Part shown: piece after piece, positions 34,584 to 44,527 of the stretch
Numbering within the stretch: the first letter of the stretch is position 1
Layout of the letters: every line of letters starts with the position of its first letter
NCBI RefSeq assembly: GCF_003710905.1
Contig: NZ_RHHV01000013.1
Coordinates: 1 to 64,000 of the forward strand
Direction: 5' to 3'
DNA: 64,000 bases
From: Brevibacillus parabrevis
GTDB lineage: Bacteria; Bacillota; Bacilli; Brevibacillales; Brevibacillaceae
Position numbers and translations under genes: made by a program
The notes under the pieces: model-generated
Told to the model about the DNA's origin: nothing
What the model saw: only the letters and a program-made list of their open reading frames with translations
Databases searched by the model: none

Positions 34584-36335
34584 ATGGATCATTTGGTTAT
34601 CAAGCCTGCCAGTCAAGCGGAAGAGCAACAGGAACAGGACGAGATTTTGGTGGAAAGGGCAAAAGCCGGGGATCAGGAAGCGTTTGGCGAGCTGGTGAGG
34701 CGGCATCGGGCAAAAGTATACGGCTATGCCCGCTCGTATACCCAGGAAGCTTTTCTTGCCGAAGACATCGTCCAGGACGCGCTGATTCGCGCCTTTCTTC
34801 ATCTGGGTACGCTGGTCGACAGCCGCCGTTTTCTGCCCTGGCTGCACCGGATTGTGCGCAATCAAGCGTACACGCGCCTGAAAAAAGGGCCGCAGACAAA
34901 AGAGCAGGTCTTTTCCGGCCTGACGAGACAGCCGAGCGAGCTTGAAGCTACTGATTGGGAAGATCTCGACAGTATTTTGCACAGGCTTGGCCGCAACTGG
35001 TCAGCCTCGGTCGAAAACAACGGCAACCCCGAAGAGCTATTGGTGCGCCGTGAACTGTTTGAGACGATCAAAAGCTTGCTGCACTGCCTCAATCCGCGGG
35101 AGCGCCGAATTGTCGAATCGCACTTTTTTGACCATCTCGCGCCCCACGAGATCGCGCATCTGTTCGAAATGACGCAGGCCAATGTCTACCAAGTGCTGTC
35201 CCGTTCTCGCAAAAAGCTCATGCAGGAAAGGATTCGTGTCGTGGTTGACCAATACGTGAAGACGCGAAAGGATGCGGGAATCATGAAACAAGCTGTATTG
35301 AGAAAACCGGAGGCAATGAAGCAGCCGACCTGGATTACATGTGGAGCGGCGTTGTACGGATTAGTGGAGTTTACGGAGCGCAAGCTGTCTTTGCCAGCCG
35401 TTATCGGATTAAGCGGCCACGCTTTTCGCCTGACTGTCGTTCCAAAAAACATTCATATTGCGGGACCGACCATGTTTGATTTTCAATCCGTACTGGAAGA
35501 AGGGCTGCGCAACATGGGCTTTGTGCCACGCTCCGTCTGCCAGGGACAACTGGACGGTACGCCGGGGCCGAACGCCACTTTCGTGAATCCGACATTGCTC
35601 AGCTCAGCGGCACGAGAAAAGCGGCAACTTCCCGCTCTTTTGCCGCAAGCAATCGAGTTGATTCACAGCTCGCTTGACAAAGGCTGCCCCGTGCTCGCCT
35701 GGGACTTGTTCATGCCGGAGTTTGCGCTGATTTACGGCTACGAGGATGCAAGCAAACTGCTGCATGCTGGCGACAACTGCAACAATGACGCCAAGATCCC
35801 ATATGAGCATCTGGGACGCGGACTGATTGAGGAGCTGTTTGTGCTCGCAATCGAGAGCACGCTTCCGATCGACCAGCGCACCATGCTGGCAAACGCCATC
35901 GCAACGGCGCTCAAGCATTACCGCACTCAGGAAGGGCCAAGTGATCGCTACGTGAACGGCTTGGCTGCCTATCCGGTTTGGAAGGAAGCTTTTGAAAAAG
36001 GAAGCGTGGAACCAAACGGAAACGCCTACACCTTGGCTGTCGTACACGATGCACGAAACAACGCCTCCCGCTTCTTTGCGGAAGTTGCCGATGCATGGAC
36101 AGACGAATCGCTGGATGGGGTGCGCCCGCAGCTTAAAGAAGCGGCAGCGCTCTATCGGACAATTGCCGAAGACTTTAACAAGCTTGTCCAGCTGTTCCCT
36201 TTCCCGAGTGGCGGTGAACCAAATGAGCCAGCAACGGCACAGCAAGCGATTCAGCTTTTGTCGGTCATTGAAAGCAATGAGGGTCTGGCCGTCAGCTTGC
36301 TGGAAAAAATCCACGCGGCGCTCACTGCGAATTAA
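34584..36335 (+). CDS. ECF sigma factor fused to a large C-terminal domain (BtrH_N-like)
   Basis: A 583-aa protein. Residues 15-225 are an ECF sigma factor. Region 2 reads VYGYARSYTQEAFLAEDIVQDALIRAFLHL. Region 4 reads LNPRERRIVESHFFDHLAPHEIAHLFEMTQANVYQVLSRSRKKL. The following 350 residues are an unusual extension. The part with LVEFTERKLSLPAVIGLSGHAF and ELIHSSLDKGCPVLAWDLFMPEFALIYGY resembles the BtrH N-terminal cysteine-protease-like domain. The extension may sense a signal in place of an anti-sigma factor. ATG 34584 has GAGGAG upstream. No anti-sigma gene is nearby. Confidence 0.72.
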   Translation: MDHLVIKPASQAEEQQEQDEILVERAKAGDQEAFGELVRRHRAKVYGYARSYTQEAFLAEDIVQDALIRAFLHLGTLVDSRRFLPWLHRIVRNQAYTRLKKGPQTKEQVFSGLTRQPSELEATDWEDLDSILHRLGRNWSASVENNGNPEELLVRRELFETIKSLLHCLNPRERRIVESHFFDHLAPHEIAHLFEMTQANVYQVLSRSRKKLMQERIRVVVDQYVKTRKDAGIMKQAVLRKPEAMKQPTWITCGAALYGLVEFTERKLSLPAVIGLSGHAFRLTVVPKNIHIAGPTMFDFQSVLEEGLRNMGFVPRSVCQGQLDGTPGPNATFVNPTLLSSAAREKRQLPALLPQAIELIHSSLDKGCPVLAWDLFMPEFALIYGYEDASKLLHAGDNCNNDAKIPYEHLGRGLIEELFVLAIESTLPIDQRTMLANAIATALKHYRTQEGPSDRYVNGLAAYPVWKEAFEKGSVEPNGNAYTLAVVHDARNNASRFFAEVADAWTDESLDGVRPQLKEAAALYRTIAEDFNKLVQLFPFPSGGEPNEPATAQQAIQLLSVIESNEGLAVSLLEKIHAALTAN

Positions 36336-36390
36336 GAGAGCTGCGAGTATCTGTGCAGTTTGCTTGCTCCATAGTTGAGTTGCATTGCGC

Positions 36391-36430
36391 AAAATAAAAA
36401 ACGCGGGCATGTAAAATGTCCGCGTCTTTC
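36391..36430. terminator. Bidirectional terminator
   Basis: ACGCGGGCAT and ATGTCCGCGT form the stem. The - strand is followed by TTTTTTATTTT and the + strand by CTTTCTTTT, between converging genes. Confidence 0.82.
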
Positions 36431-36449
36431 TTTTGAACAAAATCGGCTG

Positions 36450-38099
36450 TTATTCCTCGTCTTCGATCCACTCGATCGAGCCTTTGGCCGCATCTACATA
36501 TGGCCAGCCTTTGCTGTTGTCAACCGTGTAGACGAGAGACAGGGATGGAGCCGGGATGCCGTAGAAGTTGGTCCACAAATAAGATTGCTTTAGCGGCAGT
36601 TGTTTCGCGATGATTTCAGCCGCCTGCTGTTCGCTCACCGCTGGCTTTTCATCCGGAAAATCGACCTTTTTCATCGGCAGCGTAGTGGAGTATTGGGCAA
36701 CCTTGCCATCCTCGCTGTTCACCAAAATCCAATGGTAGCGATCCAGGATCGGCAAGCCTTTGTGCATTTCACTGAACAAGAAGGCGTAATACAGACCTGG
36801 CTCCGGCTCCGGTTCTTCTCCATCCAGCAGTTCCAGCATCCAGTCCGCCAAAGGTGCCTCTTTGTATGGTTCGAGTATCTCAACCTGCAAGGAAGCTGAG
36901 CTTTCCGGCGCTACCTGCTCCAGGAAGCCAACCGCTTTTGTCAGCGCCTCTTCCTTTTTCAAAGGAGCCGGCTTTTGCTCCGACCATGCAAAAAACTGGC
37001 TGGCAATCAAAATGCCCGTCTCATTTTCAAACGTTACGGACGCGTAATCTTGATCTTCATTAAACCACGTATACGTATGATCGTAATCCCCCGCGACTTC
37101 CTCTGGGTAGATGTACTCTTTTTTCGTATCGATTCCGAACAGGCTGATTACTGCCTTTTCTGCTTCGGCCTTGCTTTTGGCCGTGAGCGATTTGGCCGGA
37201 AGCGCAAGTGTGATGTTTTTGATCGTTGCCTTGCTGCGCTTGCCTTGGTCGATTGTAGTTCCACGCGTCGGATCAATCTGTGTTCCCGTTGTCGCGTCAA
37301 TCATCGGCGAAACTCGCAATGTGTATTGCAGGCCGGGCTTGCCGTCTTTCCCTTCCTGCATGTATCCGAGATCCAATCGGTCAGGGATGAAATATTGCTT
37401 TTTGACCGCCTCTGGCGTCAGCGCGGATTTCGGATCGGGAACTTTAATCCCCGTCAAATCCAGACGGTACACATTCAGTGCTACAAGATGGCCCGCTTCA
37501 TCCGTATTGACTTCGATTCCGTATTTGCCTTCGTTTACTTGCAACCCGTTCACCAGAAACGGATAGAAGACTCTGTTCCGCGTGCCTCCCGCTTCCACTT
37601 GCTCCGCTTCCTCACTATCAGGCACTAACACGGACAACACCGGAGAGCCAAGCCCTTTCAACTTTTCTTCTCCCAGCAGGGTGACTAGCGACGTCATCGC
37701 TTTTTGCAAAATTTCCTTGTCAGACGGCACGGCGCTGTCTTTTTCCGTTTTCGCTGTCACCGAAGATTCAAAGCTGATCAATTCACCTGTCTTGCTGTCA
37801 AAAGTCAGGCTGGCACTGACGTTCGTATTTTTCGGATCGTACATGTCCAAATACACATAGCCTTGATCGGCATCAAGCACATCGATTTCGCGCTCGGTCA
37901 TGGCCTTCACCCACGGCTCCAGCTGCTCCAAAGCCGTTACTATTTTTTGCGCTTGCGCAGGCAGCTTTGCTTCGACTTTCGCAGCAGTCGCGCTTGCTGA
38001 GCTAGACCCGGGACTTGCCGCCAATGCCGTTCCTCCCATTCCTGCAAACACCATCGTTGCAGACAAAGCAACAGCTGCTCCTTGCCATTTCCGTTTCAT
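36450..38099 (-). CDS. Exported YcdB/YcdC-domain protein
   Basis: A 549-aa protein with a signal peptide ending near ALAASPG (residues 1-28), then two repeats of the YcdB/YcdC-like (PepSY-related) type. Each repeat has a strand pattern of the kind YVYLDMYDPKNTNVSASLTFDSKTGELISF or YASVTFENETGILIASQFF. Such proteins are common in Brevibacillus and Paenibacillus cell envelopes; their function is not established. Single gene ended by the terminator at 36391-36430. Confidence 0.72.
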   Translation of the reverse strand: MKRKWQGAAVALSATMVFAGMGGTALAASPGSSSASATAAKVEAKLPAQAQKIVTALEQLEPWVKAMTEREIDVLDADQGYVYLDMYDPKNTNVSASLTFDSKTGELISFESSVTAKTEKDSAVPSDKEILQKAMTSLVTLLGEEKLKGLGSPVLSVLVPDSEEAEQVEAGGTRNRVFYPFLVNGLQVNEGKYGIEVNTDEAGHLVALNVYRLDLTGIKVPDPKSALTPEAVKKQYFIPDRLDLGYMQEGKDGKPGLQYTLRVSPMIDATTGTQIDPTRGTTIDQGKRSKATIKNITLALPAKSLTAKSKAEAEKAVISLFGIDTKKEYIYPEEVAGDYDHTYTWFNEDQDYASVTFENETGILIASQFFAWSEQKPAPLKKEEALTKAVGFLEQVAPESSASLQVEILEPYKEAPLADWMLELLDGEEPEPEPGLYYAFLFSEMHKGLPILDRYHWILVNSEDGKVAQYSTTLPMKKVDFPDEKPAVSEQQAAEIIAKQLPLKQSYLWTNFYGIPAPSLSLVYTVDNSKGWPYVDAAKGSIEWIEDEE

Positions 38100-38179
38100 C
38101 GATGCTCCCCCATCCTATCATCTACTTACCATCTATATTACCTTGTATGGGACATTTTGGAATGCGACTTTTTACATAG

Positions 38180-38225
38180 AAAAAGCAGCACGCTCCCTTT
38201 TTCGGGTTCGTGCTGCTGCTTTTAT
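38180..38225 (-). terminator. Terminator of the gatCAB operon
   Basis: On the - strand AGCAGCACG and CGTGCTGCT form the stem, followed by TTTTCTATG, just beyond the gatB stop. Confidence 0.82.
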
Positions 38226-38227
38226 CC

Positions 38228-39664
38228 TTAGAGGCTGCTCAATACTTCCTGGATCAGCTTGTTGACCATCGGCGGGTTCGCTTTGCCTTTGGTTTGCTTC
38301 ATCACTTGACCCACGAAGAACGCTGCCGCTTTTTCGTTTCCGGCCTTGTAGTCGGCCACGGCTTGCGGATTGGAGTTGACGGCATCGACGACGATTTGAC
38401 GCAGGGCGCCCTCGTCACTGATTTGCACCAGTCCTTTTTCCTCGACGATCTTCTTGGGCTCTTTGCCTGTCTCCACCATCTCTTTGAAGACGGTTTTGGC
38501 GATTTTCGAAGAGATGGTTCCGTCTGCAATCAGCTTGATCATGTCGCCCAAGCCTTGCGCTGTCATTTTCACGTCGGCAAACGCCAGGTTGTTCGCATTG
38601 AGATGTGCCAGCAAATCAACCATCAGCCAGTTGGCTACAGCTTTGGCGTCCGCTCCTGTTTTCACAGTTTCGTCGAAGAAATCCGCTGTCTCCTTGGAGA
38701 TCGTGATGACTTCCGCGTCCGCTTGCGACAGGCCGTATTCGTTCACATAGCGAGCCTTGCGGGCATCCGGCAATTCCGGAATGGTCGCGCGCACGGCCTC
38801 GATCCACTCTTCGGAAATTTGCATGCGCACCAAATCAGGGTCCGGGAAGTAACGGTAGTCGTGCGCTTCCTCTTTGGAACGCATCGTAATCGTCTTTTTA
38901 TTCGCCTCATCCCAACGGCGTGTCTCCTGCACGATCGTGCCGCCGGAAGAAACAACCTCCGTCTGACGCAGCACCTCGTACTCCAGACCCATCTGCACGT
39001 TGCGGAAAGAGTTCATGTTTTTCAGTTCTGTCTTCGTTCCGAACGCTTCTTGCCCGTACGGACGAATCGAGACGTTGGCATCGCAACGCAGCGAGCCTTG
39101 CTCCATGCGCACATCGGACACTTCTGTGTACTGGATGATCGCTTTCAGCTTCTCCAGGTAGGCGCGAGCTTCTTCCGGCGTGCGAATGTCCGGCTCGGAG
39201 ACGATCTCCACGAGCGGAACACCTACGCGGTTGAAGTCGACCAGCGATTCTCCCCCGAAGTCACTGTGCGTCAGCTTGCCCGCGTCTTCCTCCAGATGGA
39301 GGCGCGTGATGCCGATGCGCTTCGTTTCTCCGTTGACCTCGATGTCGATCCAGCCATTGTAGCCGATCGGCTGGTCGTACTGGGAGATTTGGTACGCTTT
39401 TGGAGAATCCGGGTAAAAGTAGTTTTTCCGGTCGAACTTCGTCTCGCGGGAAATCTCGCAGTTGAGCGCAAGCGCCGCTTTCATCGCGAACTCCACCGCT
39501 TGCTTGTTCGTTACGGGAAGAACGCCCGGATGTCCCAAACAAATCGGGCATGTATGTGTATTCGGCGGCGCGCCGAACTCAGTCGGGCAGCCGCAAAAAA
39601 TTTTACTGTTGGTCGACAGCTCGGCGTGGACTTCCAGGCCGATGACGGTTTCGTACTTGCTCAT
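38228..39664 (-). CDS. gatB: Asp/Glu-tRNA amidotransferase subunit B
   Basis: A 478-aa protein, [23 protein letters not shown], with the GatB kinase-like core ([42 protein letters not shown]) and the C-terminal YqeY-like tail. It phosphorylates and amidates Glu-tRNA(Gln) and/or Asp-tRNA(Asn) within GatCAB. ATG 39664 follows GAGGGGG; an in-frame start seven codons earlier overlaps the gatA end. Third gene of gatC-gatA-gatB. Confidence 0.97.
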   Translation of the reverse strand: MSKYETVIGLEVHAELSTNSKIFCGCPTEFGAPPNTHTCPICLGHPGVLPVTNKQAVEFAMKAALALNCEISRETKFDRKNYFYPDSPKAYQISQYDQPIGYNGWIDIEVNGETKRIGITRLHLEEDAGKLTHSDFGGESLVDFNRVGVPLVEIVSEPDIRTPEEARAYLEKLKAIIQYTEVSDVRMEQGSLRCDANVSIRPYGQEAFGTKTELKNMNSFRNVQMGLEYEVLRQTEVVSSGGTIVQETRRWDEANKKTITMRSKEEAHDYRYFPDPDLVRMQISEEWIEAVRATIPELPDARKARYVNEYGLSQADAEVITISKETADFFDETVKTGADAKAVANWLMVDLLAHLNANNLAFADVKMTAQGLGDMIKLIADGTISSKIAKTVFKEMVETGKEPKKIVEEKGLVQISDEGALRQIVVDAVNSNPQAVADYKAGNEKAAAFFVGQVMKQTKGKANPPMVNKLIQEVLSSL

Positions 39665-39669
39665 GCCTT

Positions 39670-41142
39670 TTACCCCCTCACCCATTCCGGCTTGCGCTGG
39701 CTGTAGCCTGCTGCCTGCTCATAAGCATGTGCTACGCGCAAGACAGTGGATTCGTCAAACGCACGACCCACGATCTGCAAGCCGATCGGCAGACCGTTTT
39801 GGGAAAAGCCGCACGGTACGCTGATCGCTGGCAGTCCAGCCAGGTTGACAGGTACGGTGCAAATGTCTTCCAGGTACATTTTGACCGGATCGTTGGCGTT
39901 TTCGCCGATTTTGAAAGCCGTGGACGGCGTCGTCGGATGCAAAATCACATCGAAATCGGCAAAAATGTTGGTAAAGTCCTGGATGATCAGCGTGCGAACT
40001 TGCTGCGCTTTTTTGTAGTACGCGTCATAGTAGCCGGACGAAAGCGCATAAGTACCGAGCATGATGCGGCGTTTTACTTCCGGACCGAATCCTTGGCTGC
40101 GGGATTCTTTGTACAGCTCAATCAAGTTGGACGCATTGTCTGCGCGCACACCGTAGCGTACGCCGTCAAAACGGGCCAGGTTGGACGATGCCTCCGAAGA
40201 GGACAGCAAGTAATAGGCTGGAACCGCGTATTCGGTATGCGGCATGGAAACTTCGCTCCATGTTGCGCCCAAGCTTTCCAACTGTTTCAGAGCAGCAAGC
40301 ACAGCCTCGCGCACCTCTGTGTCGATGCCTTCCCCGATCAGCTCTTTTGGCACCCCGATGCGCAAACCTTTTACATCGCCAGTGAGCGCGGAGAGATAGT
40401 TCGGCACTTCTACATTTGCAGAAGTGGAGTCGAACTCATCGTGTCCGGCAATCGCTTGCAGCACGTATGCCGCATCCTCCACGTTTTTCGTAACCGGGCC
40501 GATCTGGTCGAGCGAAGACGCAAATGCGACCAAACCGAAGCGGGATACGCGCCCGTAAGTAGGCTTCAAGCCGACAACGCCGCAAAAAGCAGCCGGCTGG
40601 CGAATCGAGCCGCCCGTATCCGATCCGAGCGTAAAGTAGAAGTGACGGGCAGCCATCGCCGCAGCAGAACCGCCGGACGAGCCGCCTGGCACGTAATCGG
40701 TGTTCCACGGGTTTTTCGCCGGGAAGAAGCCGGAGTTTTCATTGGAGCCGCCCATGGCGAACTCGTCCATGTTCAGCTTCGCCACGATCACAGCATCCGC
40801 TTCCTTCACTTTTTTGGAAGCCGTTCCGTCATGCACAGGATCGTAGTTCGCCAAAAATTTGCTGGCGCAAGTGGTGCGGATGTCTTTGGTGATCAGGTTG
40901 TCTTTCAGACCCGCCGGCATCCCGAAAAGCAGGCCCAACTCCTCCTTTTCCTTCACCAGACGCTCGTCCAGCTGGCGAGCATGGGCAAGCGCTCCCTCCT
41001 CATCCACATGCAGGACGGATTTGATCTTGTCATCGTGCTCCTTGATGCTTGCGATGGAAGCCTGCACCAGATCCGTTACCGAAAGCTCTTTTGCGCGCAG
41101 AGCGCTATGTATTTCCGACAATCGCTTGTCAAACAGCGACAC
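39670..41142 (-). CDS. gatA: Asp/Glu-tRNA amidotransferase subunit A
   Basis: A 490-aa amidase-signature enzyme. The glycine/serine-rich core is [17 protein letters not shown] with the serine cluster [18 protein letters not shown], giving the Ser-cisSer-Lys triad. It releases ammonia from glutamine for GatB. It lies between gatC and gatB with short gaps. Confidence 0.97.
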   Translation of the reverse strand: MSLFDKRLSEIHSALRAKELSVTDLVQASIASIKEHDDKIKSVLHVDEEGALAHARQLDERLVKEKEELGLLFGMPAGLKDNLITKDIRTTCASKFLANYDPVHDGTASKKVKEADAVIVAKLNMDEFAMGGSNENSGFFPAKNPWNTDYVPGGSSGGSAAAMAARHFYFTLGSDTGGSIRQPAAFCGVVGLKPTYGRVSRFGLVAFASSLDQIGPVTKNVEDAAYVLQAIAGHDEFDSTSANVEVPNYLSALTGDVKGLRIGVPKELIGEGIDTEVREAVLAALKQLESLGATWSEVSMPHTEYAVPAYYLLSSSEASSNLARFDGVRYGVRADNASNLIELYKESRSQGFGPEVKRRIMLGTYALSSGYYDAYYKKAQQVRTLIIQDFTNIFADFDVILHPTTPSTAFKIGENANDPVKMYLEDICTVPVNLAGLPAISVPCGFSQNGLPIGLQIVGRAFDESTVLRVAHAYEQAAGYSQRKPEWVRG

Positions 41143-41175
41143 AGTGGGTTCCTCCCTTCTCGTTCTCCTGACCCG

Positions 41176-41466
41176 TTATTCGAATACAGCAGGCACCTTG
41201 AACTGCCCGTCTTCGTGGTCCGGTGCGTTTTTCAGCACTTCTTCGCGCGGCAGGGACGGTCTGTTGACGTCCTCGCGCATCACGTTTTTCACGTCTGTAG
41301 CGTGGCTGGTCGGCTCGACATTGGATGTATCCAGTTCGTTGAGCTTCGCCGCAAACTCCAAAATCGCGTTCAGGTCTTTTGTGTATTGCAGAGCCTCGTC
41401 TTCCGTCAGCTGCAAACGGGCCAGATTGGCAACATGCTCTACTTCTTTGCGAGTGATGGCACTCAT
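41176..41466 (-). CDS. gatC: Asp/Glu-tRNA amidotransferase subunit C
   Basis: A 96-aa protein, [23 protein letters not shown], then the conserved [19 protein letters not shown] and LRxD-type tail ([20 protein letters not shown]). It holds GatA and GatB together. ATG 41466 is preceded by GGAGGTGG. First gene of the operon. Confidence 0.96.
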   Translation of the reverse strand: MSAITRKEVEHVANLARLQLTEDEALQYTKDLNAILEFAAKLNELDTSNVEPTSHATDVKNVMREDVNRPSLPREEVLKNAPDHEDGQFKVPAVFE

Positions 41467-41728
41467 CTCTTCCACCTCCGAATCGTATCACATAACTTTG
41501 ATCTTACTTGAAAACAGCGGGTTCAGTCAATTTTCGCGGGGATTGGGCTTTGGAGAAATATTTTTTGTCGAAAAATTAAAATATAGAAGACTGACCTTTA
41601 AAACCTTATTATTTGGTCGGAATCAATCAATAAATTTGCGTTCATCAAATTTAACTTCAATTGACAAAATCCTATATATTAATATATTTTACAAATATAA
41701 CCATAAACTCAGGAGGATTAATAAATCA

Positions 41729-42313
41729 ATGGTAAGAAAATCCAAACTGTTAGGAATGTTTATAGGCAGCTTACTAATTGGTTACTCATCAGTATCGTTC
41801 GCGTACAATCTTGACCCTTATGGAGGTCACTGGGAAAAAGGAGTAGATTATACCTACTCGATTGCAAGTTCAATTTCAGATGAAGGTGTTGACTCAATCG
41901 TTTTGGCTTCTGATCAGTGGGATACGATTCGGAAAAAGAAGTTTTCCTTAGAATATAGTGGCGATAGAAATAAACAAAATAATCCGATGGAAAACATTAA
42001 TGGAGAAAATGAAGTTTTTAAAATTGATATGGGAACTTCTCAAGCACCTGCAAATGCAAGGTGGAAATATTCAGGGGATATAATCACTGAAGGAGACATT
42101 ATTTTAAACAGTTCACGCAATCTAAGTAATTCTTCCAAACCTTCTAAAACTGCATATCATGTACCGTCTATTATGGTACATGAATTTGGACATATCATCG
42201 GCTTAGATCATTCAGATAATAAAGATGCTGTCATGTATGTTTCTCCCGCGGGAACAGTCAAGTACCAGCTAGGAAAAGATGATATTAACGGATATAACGC
42301 AATTGACTGGTAG
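41729..42313 (+). CDS. Secreted matrixin-like zinc metalloprotease
   Basis: A 194-aa protein with a signal peptide (LLGMFIGSLLIGYSSVSFA). The mature domain ends in VPSIMVHEFGHIIGLDHSDN, the HExxHxxGxxH zinc site of metzincins, with a Met-turn candidate in DAVMYVSPAG. ATG 41729 has AGGAGG ten bases upstream; the frame is open far upstream through the antisense of gatA, which is not part of the gene. First of three co-directional exported proteins. AT-rich compared with the gat operon beside it, which suggests acquisition. Confidence 0.85.
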   Translation: MVRKSKLLGMFIGSLLIGYSSVSFAYNLDPYGGHWEKGVDYTYSIASSISDEGVDSIVLASDQWDTIRKKKFSLEYSGDRNKQNNPMENINGENEVFKIDMGTSQAPANARWKYSGDIITEGDIILNSSRNLSNSSKPSKTAYHVPSIMVHEFGHIIGLDHSDNKDAVMYVSPAGTVKYQLGKDDINGYNAIDW

Positions 42314-42345
42314 GCCGCTATAAAATCTAACATTCGGAGGAGAAA

Positions 42346-43002
42346 ATGCTTATTTCTCGATTGAAACAAAAAGGAATTGTTCTAGGGACTCTTGTGATAT
42401 TAACGGGTTTAACTACAGGTTCTGCTATGGCGCTTAACCTACAGAACAACTCACCTACTGAAAGGATACACATCGCTTCTTATTTGGATACTTTCACCAA
42501 TCAGGAATTAGCTTCTGGCGCCTCTCTAATTTTGGAAGGAACCGTTTTAGAAATTCACCCTGCAACGTGGAATACCCCGAGTGGAAGAATGCCAAAAGAT
42601 ATAAAATTAAACGATATTGTATACACTGATGTGAGTATTAAAATAGATACGATTTTAAAAGGAACTCCTAAATCAAATGACATTGTTACAGTACGAGTAT
42701 ACAAAGGCGAAATACCCGGAGAATTTGCATTTAGTTCTGACACAGAAGCTGACTTCTCTAATAATGAAAAAGTACTTCTTTTCTTAATGGAAGATGACAG
42801 TATCTATAATAAAGACAAATCACAAAATCATTACGTTATTATGGGGCAATATCAAGGAAAGTACACTGTCGAACAAAAGAAAGTATCCAATTTTAAAAGT
42901 ACATTGGACACAAAGTCCATTTATGAAGTCATTGAAAAACATAAAGACGACCCCACCCCTGAAATTTTAGTCAAGCAAGAAGGGGCCGAACTCGAAAAGT
43001 AA
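42346..43002 (+). CDS. Secreted hypothetical protein
   Basis: A 218-aa protein with a signal peptide (GIVLGTLVILTGLTTGSAMA). The mature part has a beta-rich pattern ASLILEGTVLEIHPATW, then YTDVSIKIDTILKGTPKSNDIVTVRVYKGE, which resembles OB- or cardoon-like domains of exported Bacillota proteins. Starts after CGGAGG, 33 bp downstream of the protease gene. Role unknown; it could be a partner or inhibitor of the protease. Confidence 0.6.
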   Translation: MLISRLKQKGIVLGTLVILTGLTTGSAMALNLQNNSPTERIHIASYLDTFTNQELASGASLILEGTVLEIHPATWNTPSGRMPKDIKLNDIVYTDVSIKIDTILKGTPKSNDIVTVRVYKGEIPGEFAFSSDTEADFSNNEKVLLFLMEDDSIYNKDKSQNHYVIMGQYQGKYTVEQKKVSNFKSTLDTKSIYEVIEKHKDDPTPEILVKQEGAELEK

Positions 43003-43037
43003 TTTTATTCATAACTTGAATCAAAAGGAGGACGCAT

Positions 43038-43340
43038 TTGAAAACAACACTTGTACTGCTACTGGCTATCATGATTTCTCTGCCACAAACTATTCCTTTG
43101 CCCAATCTTTTGTTCCCGAATCAGCATGAACAAATGCTGACACCAGAACAAGCCAAGCAAATTTTAACAACCCAGTTGACGAAAAACCCGGCGCTCGGAC
43201 CAATTAAAATCACTGCTGTAACCTACTCCAATGGACAATACCATATTAGCTATACCCGTGAGTCCAACTGCGAAAGTGGTACACACATTATTAATGCCTA
43301 TACGGGAGAAACCGTGGGTGGTACTCGGAACCAGTGCTAA
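43038..43340 (+). CDS. Small secreted PepSY-like protein
   Basis: A 100-aa protein with a signal peptide (TTLVLLLAIMISLPQTIPL). MLTPEQAKQILTTQLTKNPALGPIKITAV and YSNGQYHISYTRE, followed by HIINAYTGETVGG, fit the PepSY fold. Many PepSY proteins inhibit proteases; with the matrixin-like enzyme 700 bp upstream, this is a plausible role. Starts at TTG 43038 after AAGGAGG. Last gene of the trio. Confidence 0.6.
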   Translation: MKTTLVLLLAIMISLPQTIPLPNLLFPNQHEQMLTPEQAKQILTTQLTKNPALGPIKITAVTYSNGQYHISYTRESNCESGTHIINAYTGETVGGTRNQC

Positions 43341-43373
43341 TTCAATATGGCGAGCTAGAAACAGTCTTTGATT

Positions 43374-43410
43374 AAAAAAGGAGCCCCTTATAAAAAGGGA
43401 CTCCTTTTTC
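43374..43410. terminator. Terminator of the exported-protein trio
   Basis: AAAAAGGAGCCCC pairs with GGGACTCCTTTTT around a short loop, with A and T tracts on the two sides. Confidence 0.82.
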
Positions 43411-43501
43411 TCTTTTGTAAAACCAGCTTGATGTTTCCATGAGAGTAGGACTGACTGCTATGCTCAACAAAACGGCCATGCTCCCAGTTGAAGAGTCACA
43501 A

Positions 43502-44353
43502 CTATTCCTTCTCCGTCTCTATCGTCGCCAACACTTGCCCCATCAAGAGCGACTGGCCTTTTTCCACACGGTCTGCCCATTCCAGTTGGCTGGACTCCAC
43601 GAGCAAAATGACCGTTGAACCAAACTCGAACCAGCCTAGCTCGCTGCCTTTTTCGTAATGCGGGGTGCCGATGATTGGTTCGTCCGTTTGTCGGCCGTGC
43701 TTGATGTTCGTCGTGGCTGTATTGTACGAGACTTTGACGCTTCCGACGAACAGCGCTCCGACCTTGACCAAAGCCATGCTGCCCAAACCATCTGTTTCGA
43801 TGTAGGTCACGAGCCGCTCGTTGCGGGCAAACAGTCGCTCCACGTTTTCAATTCCGAGCTGATTGACCGGGTAGAGACGTCCAGGCAAGTAGCTGTACTT
43901 CACCAGATTCCCCGCCACTGGCATATGTATGCGGTGATAGTCGCGCGGGCTTAAATAGATTGTAATGAACTTTCCGCCGTAATAACGTTTCGCCTCTTGC
44001 TCCGAACCGCCGAGCAGTTCAGTCACTGTGAAATCTTTTCCTTTTGCCTGAATCAGCGTGCCTTCGCAGATGTCGCCGAGCTGGGAAACAGTCCCATCCA
44101 CCGGGCTTACGACAACATCGTGTCCAGGGGCGATCGGTCTTGCTTCCGGTTTCAGGCGGCGCGTAAAAAATTCCTTGAGAGTCCGGTATTCCGATACGGG
44201 CTTTTCTATGATGGAAAAATCGATTTTATAGTGACGGATGTATCGCTGAATGGCTAATCGACTGAAGCGAGAAGCAGTAATTTTTCCCATGGTCCTCGAC
44301 ATCGCGTTTTGCGGCAGGCGATGGATCAGACCGGGCAGCAGCTTTTTGCGCAT
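43502..44353 (-). CDS. psd: Phosphatidylserine decarboxylase
   Basis: A 283-aa proenzyme of the bacterial type. VVSPVDGTVSQLGDI, YLSPRDYHRIHMPVAG and NERLVTYIETDGLG are conserved. The self-cleavage site that creates the pyruvoyl group is the Gly-Ser in EFGSTVILL near residue 250. It makes phosphatidylethanolamine at the membrane. No pssA is adjacent. Single gene. Confidence 0.94.
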   Translation of the reverse strand: MRKKLLPGLIHRLPQNAMSRTMGKITASRFSRLAIQRYIRHYKIDFSIIEKPVSEYRTLKEFFTRRLKPEARPIAPGHDVVVSPVDGTVSQLGDICEGTLIQAKGKDFTVTELLGGSEQEAKRYYGGKFITIYLSPRDYHRIHMPVAGNLVKYSYLPGRLYPVNQLGIENVERLFARNERLVTYIETDGLGSMALVKVGALFVGSVKVSYNTATTNIKHGRQTDEPIIGTPHYEKGSELGWFEFGSTVILLVESSQLEWADRVEKGQSLLMGQVLATIETEKE

Positions 44354-44527
44354 AAGTGGAACTCCTTAATCATTTTCGATTAGACAGCTAGTGAGAGAAT
44401 ACCCTTACTTTACCACTTCCACTTGCAGCCAGTAAACCCCGCACTATTACCAACGTCTCATCATTTTCTTGGCCTGCCTTGCTATACTATAATATAGGGA
44501 CAAGCCTACAATCAGGAGACCACAGAT

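Noticed and set aside
40859..41728. Upstream part of the long frame leading into the matrixin gene
   Set aside because: It runs through the antisense of gatA and gatC; the real gene starts at 41729 after AGGAGG.
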